Assembly (NCBI GenBank): GCA_006508105.1
Contig: QKPP01000105.1
Span: 1 to 64,000, forward strand
Reading direction: 5' to 3'
DNA length: 64,000 bases
Source of the DNA: Myxococcales bacterium FL481
Lineage (GTDB): Bacteria; Myxococcota_A; Polyangia; Nannocystales; Nannocystaceae
The notes below the pieces were generated by a model. It was not told the origin of the DNA. It saw only the letters and a program-made list of their open reading frames with translations, and made no database searches. The translations under genes were made by a program, and so were the position numbers. This document shows, one piece after another, positions 48,056 to 58,477 of this stretch; position 1 is the first letter of the stretch; the number at the start of each line of letters is the position of its first letter.

Positions 48056-48245
48056 TTCGCCCCCGGTGGCCCGGGCCACGCCGCCGACCGAGCCGTGGAC
48101 CCGCGGCCCCGCGCATCCGCGCCGAGGGTCGCCAAGGGTTTCGGCCGCGGGGCGCGACGCTGGTCAGCCCTGCGCTCTCGGGACTCCGCCGACGCGGCGC
48201 CCCGGCACGATGTCGGTCGGCCCCGCCTCGGCTTTGGCACCTGAC

Positions 48246-49283
48246 CTAGGCGCTGATCTCCGACCGCTCCGGCCACTCGGCGAGCGTGTCTTCGATGCGT
48301 GAGCGCATGTCGTCCGCCTCGATCGGCTTGGCGAAGTACGACGCGGCGCCTGACGCCAAGCAGGACACCACGTGCACCCGCGTCGGGTTCGATGCCGCGA
48401 GAAACACCGGCAGCGGCTCGGACCTCGCGGCAAGGACTTGGGCCAGCGCCGCGAGGCCGCCGGACGGGCACGCATCGGCATCGATCACCACCACCCCCAC
48501 GTCGCCCGACTGCACGAGCCGACGAACGCTGTGTGCGTCACGGACCACGATCACGGGCAAAGTGGCTTGCTCGAAGCGCTCCTCCCATGCGGACCGCTCG
48601 CGATCGACGGGCAAGAGCAACGCGATCGTCGGGACCGACCCAAGCCCGTCGAGCGTGGCCTGGCGGATCGCCGCCGCCTCTTCGGGACTGAGCTCAACCC
48701 CGGAGCCCGCCCCGTCAGCTTGACCCGCCTCGGCGGACTCGCCCGTGAACATCTGCTCGGGCATTGCCAGCGTCAAGCGCCCGGTGTGCAGGCTGCCGAT
48801 GCTCAGCTTACCCGAGGCGCTGAGGATTCGCGCCCCGGCGTACTTGTCGAGCGACTCGATCCCGTCGACCGCCCCCTCACTAAAGCGCATGTGATAGGCG
48901 GGGCCCAACGATTGCCGCACCGCGTCGGTGATGACCGAGCCGATCTGATTGACACACTCGCCCATCGCGTCGAGGTCGTCTTCCACCATCTCGCGCCGGG
49001 TCATCTTCTCGCGGATGACCTTCTCTTGCATCATCACGAGCAACCCGCTAAATGCGATCGCGCTTTTTACGTCGAACAGCAGGAACATGTCTACCGCTTG
49101 GGGCTGTTCGGTGGACAGCACGGCGATGTAGCAGTCGCGGTACTTGTCGACGTCGAGGTCGGCGGTCTTCATCGACCCCAACGAGATCTCGGTGCCCAAA
49201 ATCTCGCCCGCCTGGGCAGGAATTGAGGTCCACAGCGCTTCGAGCAGCTCCTGCTCGCGCTCCGTGTCGGGCGATTCAGCCAT
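48246..49283 (-). CDS. CheC/CheX-family domain fused to a receiver-like domain
   Basis: LDAMGECVNQIGSVITDAVRQSLG (D-x3-E-x2-N); C-terminal VVVIDADACPSGGLAAL...GAASYFAKPIEADDM. Confidence 0.75.
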   Translation of the reverse strand: MAESPDTEREQELLEALWTSIPAQAGEILGTEISLGSMKTADLDVDKYRDCYIAVLSTEQPQAVDMFLLFDVKSAIAFSGLLVMMQEKVIREKMTRREMVEDDLDAMGECVNQIGSVITDAVRQSLGPAYHMRFSEGAVDGIESLDKYAGARILSASGKLSIGSLHTGRLTLAMPEQMFTGESAEAGQADGAGSGVELSPEEAAAIRQATLDGLGSVPTIALLLPVDRERSAWEERFEQATLPVIVVRDAHSVRRLVQSGDVGVVVIDADACPSGGLAALAQVLAARSEPLPVFLAASNPTRVHVVSCLASGAASYFAKPIEADDMRSRIEDTLAEWPERSEISA

Positions 49284-49458
49284 GCGGTACCTCGCACATC
49301 GCCGCCCACCCGTCCGCGCTTGATGCCCTAAGTGGTCCTTGGATGGACCCGTCGGGGGTCGGCCGGTCCTCACCGCGGAAACCGAGGTCGCGGGGCCGCC
49401 CTGCGGCCATGAAGGGGACGGCTGCGGCCTAGGGCGTCCGCTGCTAGGCTCGCCCGCG

Positions 49459-50298
49459 ATGACCTTCCAAGGCCGCTGGGTGCTGGTGACGGGGGCCTCT
49501 TCGGGCCTCGGCCGTGAGATCGCACGTCGCCTCGCGAAAGACCACCGGGCCCACCTCGTGCTCGCGGCACGACGGACGGAACGATTGGCCGCGCTCGCGG
49601 ACGAGCTGCGCCAGGCCCACGGAGTCGACGTGGCCACCGTCACGGTGGACCTGTCGACCCATGCTGGCGTCGAGTCACTGCTGAAAGCCGCCCGCGAGCA
49701 CACTCCCCTGGCGGCCGTCGTGCTCAACGCCGGAGTCACGTTCTACGGCCACCTTCTCGACCAGTCCGTCGAGGACGCGACGACACTGATGCGCACCAAC
49801 GTCGAAGGCGTGGTGCACAGCTCCCGCGCAATGGCCGATTTGATGGCGCGAAACGGTCAGGGGTCGATGCTGCTGGTGGCCAGCCTCACCGCGCTGGCGC
49901 CGTTCCCGACCGAGGCCCTCTACGGAGCGAGCAAGGCGTTCATCACCCAGTACGGCCTCGCCTTGCGCCACGAGCTCGCGCCGCACGGCGTACATGTGGG
50001 CATTTTTGCTCCAGGCGGCATCGCCACTGAGATGCTCAGCAACGCGGGCCTCGACAAGAAGTTCGCCTCCGATCAAATTGGGATGATGTCGGCAACCACG
50101 TGCGCCAAGTATGCCGTGCGAGCGCTGGTTCGCCGGCGTGCCTATGTCGTCCCCGGCCTGCTCAACCGGGTCCTGGCCACCCTCATGCGGTTCGCTCCCC
50201 GATGGGTTGCCACGCGCGTCGTCGCCGGGCTTTATGACAACGGCGAACAGACCCGCTGGCAGCGACGGCATCCGCTGGGTCAACGCCCCGTGCCTTGA
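49459..50298 (+). CDS. Short-chain dehydrogenase/reductase
   Basis: WVLVTGASSGLGREIARRLA; VLNAGVTFYG; YGASKAF. Confidence 0.95.
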   Translation: MTFQGRWVLVTGASSGLGREIARRLAKDHRAHLVLAARRTERLAALADELRQAHGVDVATVTVDLSTHAGVESLLKAAREHTPLAAVVLNAGVTFYGHLLDQSVEDATTLMRTNVEGVVHSSRAMADLMARNGQGSMLLVASLTALAPFPTEALYGASKAFITQYGLALRHELAPHGVHVGIFAPGGIATEMLSNAGLDKKFASDQIGMMSATTCAKYAVRALVRRRAYVVPGLLNRVLATLMRFAPRWVATRVVAGLYDNGEQTRWQRRHPLGQRPVP

Positions 50299-50572
50299 AC
50301 TGACCGCGTGACGCCTCGGTCACCATCCTCGCCAACCACGTCCACCCACGGCGTGGGCCGGCAGCGCCCGGCGTCGACCCACGACGGCGCGTGAAGGCCC
50401 GAAACCCGGCCGCACAAACCGGCCCCGGCGGTCCACCGACTCGATCGACCGCGGACTGAACTGAGCCCGTCGCCCCCGCGGGCGAACCCATTCGCCGCCC
50501 TCGGGCCGCATCTACCCCGGCGCCACGCAACTGGACCTAGCCGTGTAGCCGCCATGCGTTACGGATCCCGCG

Positions 50573-51520
50573 ATGGCATTGGCCCCGCGTCTCCAATGGT
50601 CTCCCGCCAGCGCTGTGCGGCTGGACGACTCTCAAGTTCAAGTCCGCGATCGAGTGCGGCAACGCCTGCAAAACGGGACGTACCCGACGGAGTCTGTGCC
50701 GTGCATCTGTGGGGACGACGGCGAGAACGTGATCGCGGAACGCGATCGCTACGGCCTGCCCGTCCGCACGCTGCTGTGTCTCCGCTGCGGCCTGCTGCGC
50801 ACCTCGCCGCGCATGACCGCGGAGGCAACGGCCCGGTTTTACGAAGAGGACTACCGTGGCCTGTACACCAGTGCCGGGCAGACCGCCGCGCAGTTGTTCG
50901 AGCATCAGACGCGCACCGGTCGGGCATTTTATCAACGCTTTCGCAAGCTGACCGACCGCGTCGACAAGGTGTTCGAGGTCGGGTGTGGAGCCGGCGGGTT
51001 TTTGCTCCCGTTCGCCGAAGCCGGCAAAGTCGTCGCCGGCGTCGACTTGGGATCTGACTACCTTGAAGAGGGCCGACGCCACGGCTTGAATCTGGTGCAC
51101 GGCGACGCCGAAGCCCTGCTCGAACGCTGCGGACCGGCCGACGTGGTGTTCGCCCTGCACGTCGTCGAGCACTTTCTCGACGTCCCCGCCGAGCTCGACC
51201 GCCTTCGGCGACTGCTGACCCCAGGGGGCATCTTGGTGATCGAGGTGCCGGGTGTGCGCGCCATCGAAACCGCGTATCGAGGCGACACGCTGCTCTATCT
51301 GCAAAATGCTCACACGTACCACTTCACCGCCACCACGCTGCAATACACCCTCAACCGCTGCGGCTTCGACGTGCACTACTGCGACGAAAGTGCCCTCGCG
51401 GTCTGCACCGCGAGCGCGGCCAACCGACGTGAAGTGCCCCCGCCCGCGAACGAAGCCCAGGAGACCATGCGCTATCTCGCCGGCCTGGAGCGCAACTGGC
51501 TAGCCGCCCAGGCCGGCTAG
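50573..51520 (+). CDS. Class I SAM-dependent methyltransferase with N-terminal CxC...CxxC segment
   Basis: VFEVGCGAGGFLLPFAEAGKVVAGVDLGSDYLEEGRR; CICGDDGENV...LLCLRCGLL. Confidence 0.88.
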   Translation: MALAPRLQWSPASAVRLDDSQVQVRDRVRQRLQNGTYPTESVPCICGDDGENVIAERDRYGLPVRTLLCLRCGLLRTSPRMTAEATARFYEEDYRGLYTSAGQTAAQLFEHQTRTGRAFYQRFRKLTDRVDKVFEVGCGAGGFLLPFAEAGKVVAGVDLGSDYLEEGRRHGLNLVHGDAEALLERCGPADVVFALHVVEHFLDVPAELDRLRRLLTPGGILVIEVPGVRAIETAYRGDTLLYLQNAHTYHFTATTLQYTLNRCGFDVHYCDESALAVCTASAANRREVPPPANEAQETMRYLAGLERNWLAAQAG

Positions 51521-51673
51521 TCCCGCGTCAGCGCGGCACCGCGGTCGAAACGGCGGCCGCCAACCGCCCTCGACCTGCGCCGGGTCCCGCCCCGCAACTC
51601 GATCCCAGGGCCCCGGGTTGGCCACGTGCCCGTTGGGCCCCGATCCCCGACTCGAGTCTGTCCGACGTGCGCT

Positions 51674-53185
51674 ATGGTGCCCGACGTGGCCGACTGGCTC
51701 CTCGATCGCATCGACCAACCCGCCCGTTGGGTGATCGAACTCGGATTTGTCGTGTACGTGCTCTCGATCAGCGCGGTGGTGCTGCTCGAGCGACGCCGAC
51801 CGGTGGCCACGTTGGCCTGGGTTCTCAGTCTGGTATTCGTGCCCGTCATCGGGTTGGTGCTGTACCTCGTGTTCGGACGGCGGCAGATCCGGCGCCATCG
51901 TCGACGTCGTCGCCTCGCCGAACGGCGACGCGGGGCCGCCACCAGAAATCTCGCGCGACTCGATCACCTCCCGCACGGCCTGCATGAACCCGTCCTCGGC
52001 CTCGTCCGACTCGCCCTGCGCACCGCGGCCGCTCCGCTGAGAGCGGCGCAAGCCGTGAAGCTGTTGCCCGAGGGCCAAGATGCGTTCGACGCGATGGAGC
52101 AGGCCATCGAGCGCGCGCGCGAGCAGATCCACGCCGAGTTCTACATCTGGCGCGATGACGAGACCGGTCGGCGCTTGACCTCGCTTCTCGCCACGAAGGC
52201 TCGGGCGGGCGTGGCCGTGTACGTCCTGTACGACGACTGGGGAAGCATCGGCACCCCACGCGAACACTTTGCCTCGCTGGTCGCAGCCGGTGGCCATGTC
52301 GCCGCGTTCGGCCGTTTGCGGCTGCGTCTTCGGCTGCGACGCAGTCGCGTCAACTTTCGCAACCATCGCAAGATCCTCACGGTCGATGGCCGAGAGGGAT
52401 TCACCGGGGGGCTCAACGTGGGCAACGAGTACTCGGGCCGCGGTCTGCCACGATCGCCGTGGCGCGATCTGATGGTGCGGATCACTGGCGACGCCGTGCT
52501 CGGCCTCGACGAAGTGTTCGTCGAGGACTGGGCCGACGCAACGCTTCGCGAGGCAGACGATACCGCCCCCGCCCCCGCTCCCAAGACAAAGCCGCCAGTG
52601 TTGGACAGCGATGATCCGGGTCACGACGACCGGTTGGTGCAAATCATTCCCAGTGGGCCGATCTCTTCGGTCGTCTCGGCGATCGCCATTCAGATCGCCG
52701 CCGCCGCGGCCAACGCCACCACCCGGTGCTACATCGCCACTCCGTACTTCGTCCCCACCGAGGCACTGGACCAAAACCTCAAGCTCGCCGCGCTGCGAGG
52801 GGCCGACGTGCGAATCTTGGTGCCCGCGCTGAGCTCTAGCGACAATCCACTCGTCGGCCTCGCCGCCCGCAGTTACTACGACGAGTTTCTGCTCGCGGGA
52901 TGCCGCATCTTCGAGTACCAACCGGGCATGCTGCACGCCAAGTACATCGTCATCGACGAGTGTGTTGCGATGATTGGTTCAGCGAACATGGACGTCCGCA
53001 GTTTCCACATCAACTACGAAGTCACCGCGATGTTCTACGACCGGGATCTCACGACGCAGCTTGCTGAGATTTTCCAGCGCGACTTGGCGCAATCTCACGA
53101 AGCAACTTTGGCATCACGCCGCCAACTCTCCACGCCGCACCGACTCGCCGAAGCCTCCGCTCGCTTGTTCTCGCCGCTGCTCTAG
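51674..53185 (+). CDS. cls: Cardiolipin synthase (PLD family)
   Basis: Two N-terminal TM segments; NFRNHRKILTVDGREGFTGGLNVG and MLHAKYIVIDECVAMIGSANMDVRSF HKD motifs. Confidence 0.94.
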   Translation: MVPDVADWLLDRIDQPARWVIELGFVVYVLSISAVVLLERRRPVATLAWVLSLVFVPVIGLVLYLVFGRRQIRRHRRRRRLAERRRGAATRNLARLDHLPHGLHEPVLGLVRLALRTAAAPLRAAQAVKLLPEGQDAFDAMEQAIERAREQIHAEFYIWRDDETGRRLTSLLATKARAGVAVYVLYDDWGSIGTPREHFASLVAAGGHVAAFGRLRLRLRLRRSRVNFRNHRKILTVDGREGFTGGLNVGNEYSGRGLPRSPWRDLMVRITGDAVLGLDEVFVEDWADATLREADDTAPAPAPKTKPPVLDSDDPGHDDRLVQIIPSGPISSVVSAIAIQIAAAAANATTRCYIATPYFVPTEALDQNLKLAALRGADVRILVPALSSSDNPLVGLAARSYYDEFLLAGCRIFEYQPGMLHAKYIVIDECVAMIGSANMDVRSFHINYEVTAMFYDRDLTTQLAEIFQRDLAQSHEATLASRRQLSTPHRLAEASARLFSPLL

Positions 53186-53431
53186 GCAGCCGACGGCAGG
53201 CGCCCTCGCTTCGATCGGACCGGCGACCTCGCCGCCCGTCGACGCCACGGGACGCAGCGCCACGCCGAAGACGTGAACGACCACGGGACCATCCTGGAAC
53301 CGCGACAGATCGCAACCTTGGTCGCCCCACATCGGTACGTCAACTAGTTCAAGACGCACAACTGGTTGGTCGAGACTCCGACTAGCTCGCGCGCTAGCGG
53401 CCCGCGGCGGCGATTCACCCCGGAGATCGAG

Positions 53432-53797
53432 ATGAAGATCCTGATTATCGACGATAGCAAGGTCATGCGCGCGATCGTAAAGCGCACCCTTCGGCAAGCT
53501 GGATTCGGCGGCCATGAGATCCAAGAAGCGTCGAACGGCGTCGAGGGTATGGAGGCAGTGGGGACCTTCGAACCGGACCTTATCCTGTGCGACTGGAACA
53601 TGCCGCAGATGAACGGCATTGAGCTACTCAAAGAACTCCGCGGCAAAGGTGACGAAACGCCATTTGGCTTTGTGACCTCGGAGGGCATGCCAGAAATGCG
53701 GCAGGAAGCGGTCGATGCCGGAGCCAAGTTTCTCATCGTCAAGCCATTCACCGCCGATGATTTCGAGCAGCAGCTCGGAAGCATACTCGCGGCCTAG
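53432..53797 (+). CDS. cheY: Chemotaxis response regulator CheY
   Basis: MKILIIDDSKVMRAIVKRTL; LILCDWNMPQMNGIELLKELR; FLIVKPFTADDF. Confidence 0.9.
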   Translation: MKILIIDDSKVMRAIVKRTLRQAGFGGHEIQEASNGVEGMEAVGTFEPDLILCDWNMPQMNGIELLKELRGKGDETPFGFVTSEGMPEMRQEAVDAGAKFLIVKPFTADDFEQQLGSILAA

Positions 53798-53816
53798 CCC
53801 GGCGACGAGGCCACCG

Positions 53817-54290
53817 ATGGTGACGCTGGAAGCGTTGACCGAAGTCGCGATCGCGGGATTGGGAGAATGCATCGAGACCTTGGGCTACGAGGGCCTCGAG
53901 CTTGGGTCGACGATCGAGACCATTCCCGAGGGGATGGTGGGCGGCTACATTCGCCTTGCGGGCGAGGGGCAAGACGTCCAGCTCGGCATCGTGTCGTCGC
54001 TGGCGGGTTGTCAGTCTCTGGCCGGGACCATGTTGGCCCTCGACCCCGAAGAAGACGACCCCCTCCCTGAAGACGAGCTTTGGGACGCCCTCGGGGAGCT
54101 CTCCAACATCTTCGCGGGAAGCGTCAAGACCCGTCTGAGCCATGCCGGGATGCCGGTCAAGATCGGTCTGCCCACAGCATGCGACGGATCTGGTGAGTCA
54201 CCGACGAGCGAGCGGAGCTGCCTTCGATCGATCAAGATCGGCACGGTCGAAGCGGTGGTGTCGGTTGGTTTCCACGACGCCGCGGCCTAG
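53817..54290 (+). CDS. cheX: CheX-like chemotaxis phosphatase
   Basis: LWDALGELSNIFAGSVKTRL (D-x3-E-x2-N), adjacent to cheY. Confidence 0.82.
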   Translation: MVTLEALTEVAIAGLGECIETLGYEGLELGSTIETIPEGMVGGYIRLAGEGQDVQLGIVSSLAGCQSLAGTMLALDPEEDDPLPEDELWDALGELSNIFAGSVKTRLSHAGMPVKIGLPTACDGSGESPTSERSCLRSIKIGTVEAVVSVGFHDAAA

Positions 54291-54409
54291 AGGATGACCA
54301 ACGAGACTCGCTCCCTCGCGTGGCACCCGATCCGTGTCGCGCCGAGGCTCGAACGCGCCGATTCACTCCGCGCGAACGCGCCGAGCCGATCGTCGGCGAC
54401 TTGACCCAA

Positions 54410-55291
54410 CTACGCGGCCTTGCTCCGCTCACCCTCGCCGAGCAGGCTCTTGGCGCTGTCGACCCATTGCGAGGGGTCTGGCTGCTTGGGCAAGATCGCT
54501 TTGATGTGACCCGCGACGGGACCGAGCGCGGATTGAATATCGGCCTCGGGTAGCGCCGAGACCACCACGATCGAGGTCTCTGGGAGGATGACGTGTAGCG
54601 CCCCGACCACCGCGGCCCCGTTGACTCCCGGCAGCTCGATGTCGGTGAAGACCAAGTCGCTGCCTTGAGTCACCGCGCGCCGGATCCCCTCGACCGCGTC
54701 GATGGATAACGAAACGTCGTACCCCGCCTGCTGCAGTGCGCGCACGGTCTGTTTGCCCGAGGCCGCATCGCTGTCGATGACCAAGATCTTGGGAGCTTGC
54801 TCTTCTTTGGCCTTCGGCGCCCCAAAGCCCAGCCACACCTCAAGCGGGTGGCCGCACAAGGTCAGCTCGAGACCGTGCCATTGTGTGGTCTCGCCCGAAT
54901 GCAGCGAAACGACATGATGGCTGTCGTCCGGGACCGTGCGGTGAATGTGTGGCAGGCCGATCCCGACCGAGTACCCCTCTTGGGCAAACAGGTTCTTCAC
55001 CGCGCCCGCGAGAACGTTCGCGATCTCACCCACCCCGTCCAGCACGTCTTCCATCGGCACCTCGTCGTCGCCCATCATCTCCCCTACCAATGCCGTGCAA
55101 GCGGGAGTGGCCGCCGCGACAAGAATCACCCCCTCGACTTGTCCCGTGAACGGGACCTGTGCAGACACCCCGAGCGTGCGTAGCTCGCCGGTTCGCTCCA
55201 GCTCTTCGACAATCGCTGGCGCCTCGCCCAACAACGAGGTCAGACCCTCGTTCACCATTTCAGTAATGCCTTCGCTCGTGACAATGGTCAT
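54410..55291 (-). CDS. CheX-REC fusion protein
   Basis: VLDGVGEIANVLAGAVKNLF then ILVIDSDAASGKQTVRALQQ...LVFTDIELPGVNGAAVV...AILPKQPDP. Confidence 0.85.
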   Translation of the reverse strand: MTIVTSEGITEMVNEGLTSLLGEAPAIVEELERTGELRTLGVSAQVPFTGQVEGVILVAAATPACTALVGEMMGDDEVPMEDVLDGVGEIANVLAGAVKNLFAQEGYSVGIGLPHIHRTVPDDSHHVVSLHSGETTQWHGLELTLCGHPLEVWLGFGAPKAKEEQAPKILVIDSDAASGKQTVRALQQAGYDVSLSIDAVEGIRRAVTQGSDLVFTDIELPGVNGAAVVGALHVILPETSIVVVSALPEADIQSALGPVAGHIKAILPKQPDPSQWVDSAKSLLGEGERSKAA

Positions 55292-55505
55292 GTAAAATCC
55301 AGTCGTCGGTGGACGCAGTGCGACCCTCGTAGGGCGCACCACGAACCCGTCGAGTCGAAAAAGCGGGCATCCACCGCGGATTCCGGACGTGTTTGCGCCC
55401 GCCCTGCCCCGATTGCGGACGCCAGATCGCATCTCGCTTCCGGAGCCGACTCCTCGTCACCGGCGAGCCCGATCTCGAGCTTCGCTGTAGCGCGAAGCTG
55501 ATTGG

Positions 55506-56048
55506 TCACCGCAAGCAGCTGAGCATCGGATCGCCGGGCGCATGGCAGCGCAAGCAAACGCGACGACTGCGAGAGGCCAACGCCTGGCACCGAGCCGACC
55601 CGGCAAAGGCGGCGCCGTGCGGGTTGACCCCTAGCCCTGCGCCCGGCCCCGTCGCGGTGGCGTGACACGACATGCAGGTCTGCTCCTCATGGCAGCTGAC
55701 GCACGCGGCGAGGTTTTGCTGCGCGGCTACTGCGTGCCCTTGGCGGGCTACAGAACCGGGAGGGCCCGCCCAACCCTGCGGATGAAAACGCAACGGAGAC
55801 CCGACGCCAAAGCTGCCACGCGGTCCCGAGATCACTCGCAGGCGCTCGTGGCAGGCCCGACAGTCGCTCTGCAGGCGATGACCGGCCTGGCAATCGAGCG
55901 CACGGGCGCGAGCATCGAGCGCGTGGGCCGTGATGTAGTCGGCCTGGTGAATCCGGAGCGGGCGCACGTCGCCGTTGTGGCACTGCACGCAGTCCGCGTC
56001 CGCGTGACAGGTCTGACAAAGCGCCGGGTTGCCTCGAAGGCGACCCAC
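55506..56048 (-). CDS. Multiheme c-type cytochrome fragment lacking a signal peptide
   Basis: CXXCH motifs CQTCH, CVQCH, CRACH, CVSCH, CMSCH, CLRCH plus degenerate CQAGH. Confidence 0.7.
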   Translation of the reverse strand: MGRLRGNPALCQTCHADADCVQCHNGDVRPLRIHQADYITAHALDARARALDCQAGHRLQSDCRACHERLRVISGPRGSFGVGSPLRFHPQGWAGPPGSVARQGHAVAAQQNLAACVSCHEEQTCMSCHATATGPGAGLGVNPHGAAFAGSARCQALASRSRRVCLRCHAPGDPMLSCLR

Positions 56049-56076
56049 GCGGGCGATCGAACTCGCACGCGCTGAC

Positions 56077-56253
56077 CTACTGCACGAGACGTCGACGCGT
56101 CACAAACCACGGCTCGCGGCCCGGGCCTTGCACCATGTACCCTTCCCCGACCGTGCGAGCCGACCCGTAGACCTCGGTGGCCACCGCCGATGCGGGTCCC
56201 GTCGCGACCGCCACGCCGATCGCCGCCAGCCACCACCGCCGTCCCCGGTGCAT
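56077..56253 (-). pseudogene. Possible truncated secreted-protein N-terminus (58 aa)
   Basis: MHRGRRWWLAAIGVAVATGPASAVATEVYGSARTVGEGYMVQGPGREPWFVTRRRLVQ then TAG. Confidence 0.4.
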
Positions 56254-56597
56254 GCGAGCGAAACGAGAGCACAACATGAACCAGCCTCACGTCATGCATG
56301 CCACGCCGCGTTCGCGGGATGGCCGCAAGACGGCAGAGCGGTCGATGGCCCGGTTGCTTCCCCGGCTCGAGGGGTCGCGCCAGCCGACCGGGGCCCAAGC
56401 GCTGGGCCAGCGAGGGTCGTCGCCGTGCGTCCGCCTTCGATCGCCGCCCGGGGTCCGACGGTTCGCGCAGCGCAAGCCGGCCCTAGCCGATCGCTGGCCC
56501 GACGGCGATTCCATCGAGGTTCGTCGCCATGCACCCTACCGGGGAGGCTACGACGGCGCGGCCCGGAACTTAGCTGGCGCCCGCGTGTCTCCACCCC

Positions 56598-58457
56598 GTG
56601 CGCTCGTTCCGACCCGCTGGCCCCTTCGTCTTCACCCACGGCCTGGTCTTGGCCTTGAGCCTCGCGTGCGCCCACTCGCCGCGTCGTTCACAAGTCCCGG
56701 CGGCACCGAATTGGATCGATGGCAGCCTCGCCGCCGTCGCGATCGACCCCGAACAGCAGCAACTCGCGGCCCTCGCCAACGATCCGTCGGCCGCGGCCCA
56801 GCTCGCCCGACTCGACCGTTTGCTTGACCTGTTCGACGCCGCCCGGTTCGGTGATGATCCGGCGCCTCGCCGCGCGCTGTGGTCTGCCCTGGGCGACACG
56901 CCGATCTCGCGCGGCCCGCAGGGCACCCAAGCGGCCTTGACCGCACTCATGGAGCAAGCGTGGCGAGTCGAAGACCAGCACGACCTCAGCGGCGACGCGG
57001 CCAAGTTCCTCGCGGATCTGATTATGCTCGTCAGCGTGGACTTGCACCATCCCCAAGATACCGAGGATTTGCGTATCCGCGCGGACGCGTATCGGGACCT
57101 CGCACAACACGGCCACCCTCGCATTGCTGACAACGCGCGCTGGCGACTGTTTGACCACGTCTATCACGTGCTGGATGCGACGTCGGAAGCTCGACCTGCG
57201 CGCCGGCGCGAGATCGTCGCCCACATCCTGTACACGTCGCAGTCAGACATCGCTGCGTATCTGGTGCCGGGGCCGTCGGGGCACCGCAAAGACCTCCCTA
57301 CGGCGTCGCAGCTGGTGGGCGAGCTCGACGGACAACGCCGGTCACTGGTGCAAATCGAACGCTGGCGAGCGCTCGTCGAGCGACGTGCCGATCACGATCG
57401 TGATCTGGTCGAAACCGCGCTGGCGGCTCTCCCCGCGCCTCGGACCACACACTGGGCAGTGCCGATGGTCCCCACCGGCTCCGGCCGACCCGATCCGCTG
57501 GCCCCCGTGGTGCTCGCGGGCCCGCAACACGTGATCATCGAGCCTCGCACGCCCACCGAACGACAGGTCTCGTACGCAAGTGAGGACCTCGCCGAGCTGC
57601 TCCGAGCCCAGATGACCCGCGATGGCCGGGGCCGGTTGTTGCTGGCCGCGGCCCCCGACCTGCCCACGGAGAACTTGTCCGCGGTATTGGACGCGACCGA
57701 CAAGGCTGCCGCGTCCACGCTCGATCTCGCCGTGCTCGAGCCAGCCGGATCGGCGGACGGGGCCCGCCGGGTCACGGTGCTGCCGGTCCAGCTGTACCGA
57801 CCCGACGACTCCCTCGCGGCCCGACCGTTTACCGCATCCCGCCTCCACGTGCATCTGGACCGCGCAAGCGCCAGCCTGTGGGCCGACGGGCGCCTGGTGC
57901 CCGCGCCCGCGGGGCTGGTCGCACGAGTCGATCTCGCCCGGTCGGCCTACCCTCACGAACGGGTCTTGACCTTGTCTCTCGGCAACAGCGTCGGGGTGTC
58001 CGACCTTGTCGAGCATCTCGTCCCCCTCATTGGCGGGACGTCGCCCCGGTTTTCGGCCATCGCCTGGATCCCCCAAGCGCCACCTCCCCCCGACGCCTCG
58101 CAGTCGGCCGAGGACATCATCGAGCGGAGACTCGCGACGCTCTCGGCCGCCGGTTCCCCTCGGCTCGACCAACCGTACCCGCTTCGTGAGCAGGATCAGG
58201 CCACGCTGACGGCCTTCGGTGAACAAGTCCACCAGTGCAGCGCTGAACTCGAAGACGCTCGTGCGGCTCGTCGGTGCATCGTCGAGGTCGAGTTTGCCAA
58301 CGGCGTGCTACAAGACGTCGAGGTCCGCGCGCGACCGGCGGGCCGCGCCGCTCGACTCGCCATGCAGTCTTGTGTGTTCGACGTGGGCGCGACATTGCGG
58401 TTTCGGGATCATCGCGACCGTTTCTCAGTACGCATCCACCTCGGTGACGCGCCCTGA
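56598..58457 (+). CDS. Putative lipoprotein of unknown function
   Basis: 619-aa ORF; LALSLACAHS lipobox-like N-terminus. Confidence 0.75.
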   Translation: MRSFRPAGPFVFTHGLVLALSLACAHSPRRSQVPAAPNWIDGSLAAVAIDPEQQQLAALANDPSAAAQLARLDRLLDLFDAARFGDDPAPRRALWSALGDTPISRGPQGTQAALTALMEQAWRVEDQHDLSGDAAKFLADLIMLVSVDLHHPQDTEDLRIRADAYRDLAQHGHPRIADNARWRLFDHVYHVLDATSEARPARRREIVAHILYTSQSDIAAYLVPGPSGHRKDLPTASQLVGELDGQRRSLVQIERWRALVERRADHDRDLVETALAALPAPRTTHWAVPMVPTGSGRPDPLAPVVLAGPQHVIIEPRTPTERQVSYASEDLAELLRAQMTRDGRGRLLLAAAPDLPTENLSAVLDATDKAAASTLDLAVLEPAGSADGARRVTVLPVQLYRPDDSLAARPFTASRLHVHLDRASASLWADGRLVPAPAGLVARVDLARSAYPHERVLTLSLGNSVGVSDLVEHLVPLIGGTSPRFSAIAWIPQAPPPPDASQSAEDIIERRLATLSAAGSPRLDQPYPLREQDQATLTAFGEQVHQCSAELEDARAARRCIVEVEFANGVLQDVEVRARPAGRAARLAMQSCVFDVGATLRFRDHRDRFSVRIHLGDAP

Positions 58458-58477
58458 TCGCGCCGGCCCGCGTCGGG

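Noticed and set aside
48066-48079. 14-bp perfect palindrome GTGGCCCGGGCCAC after gltA
   Set aside because: Short, GC-only palindrome, easily expected by chance at this GC content; no U-run and no downstream gene it would obviously control.
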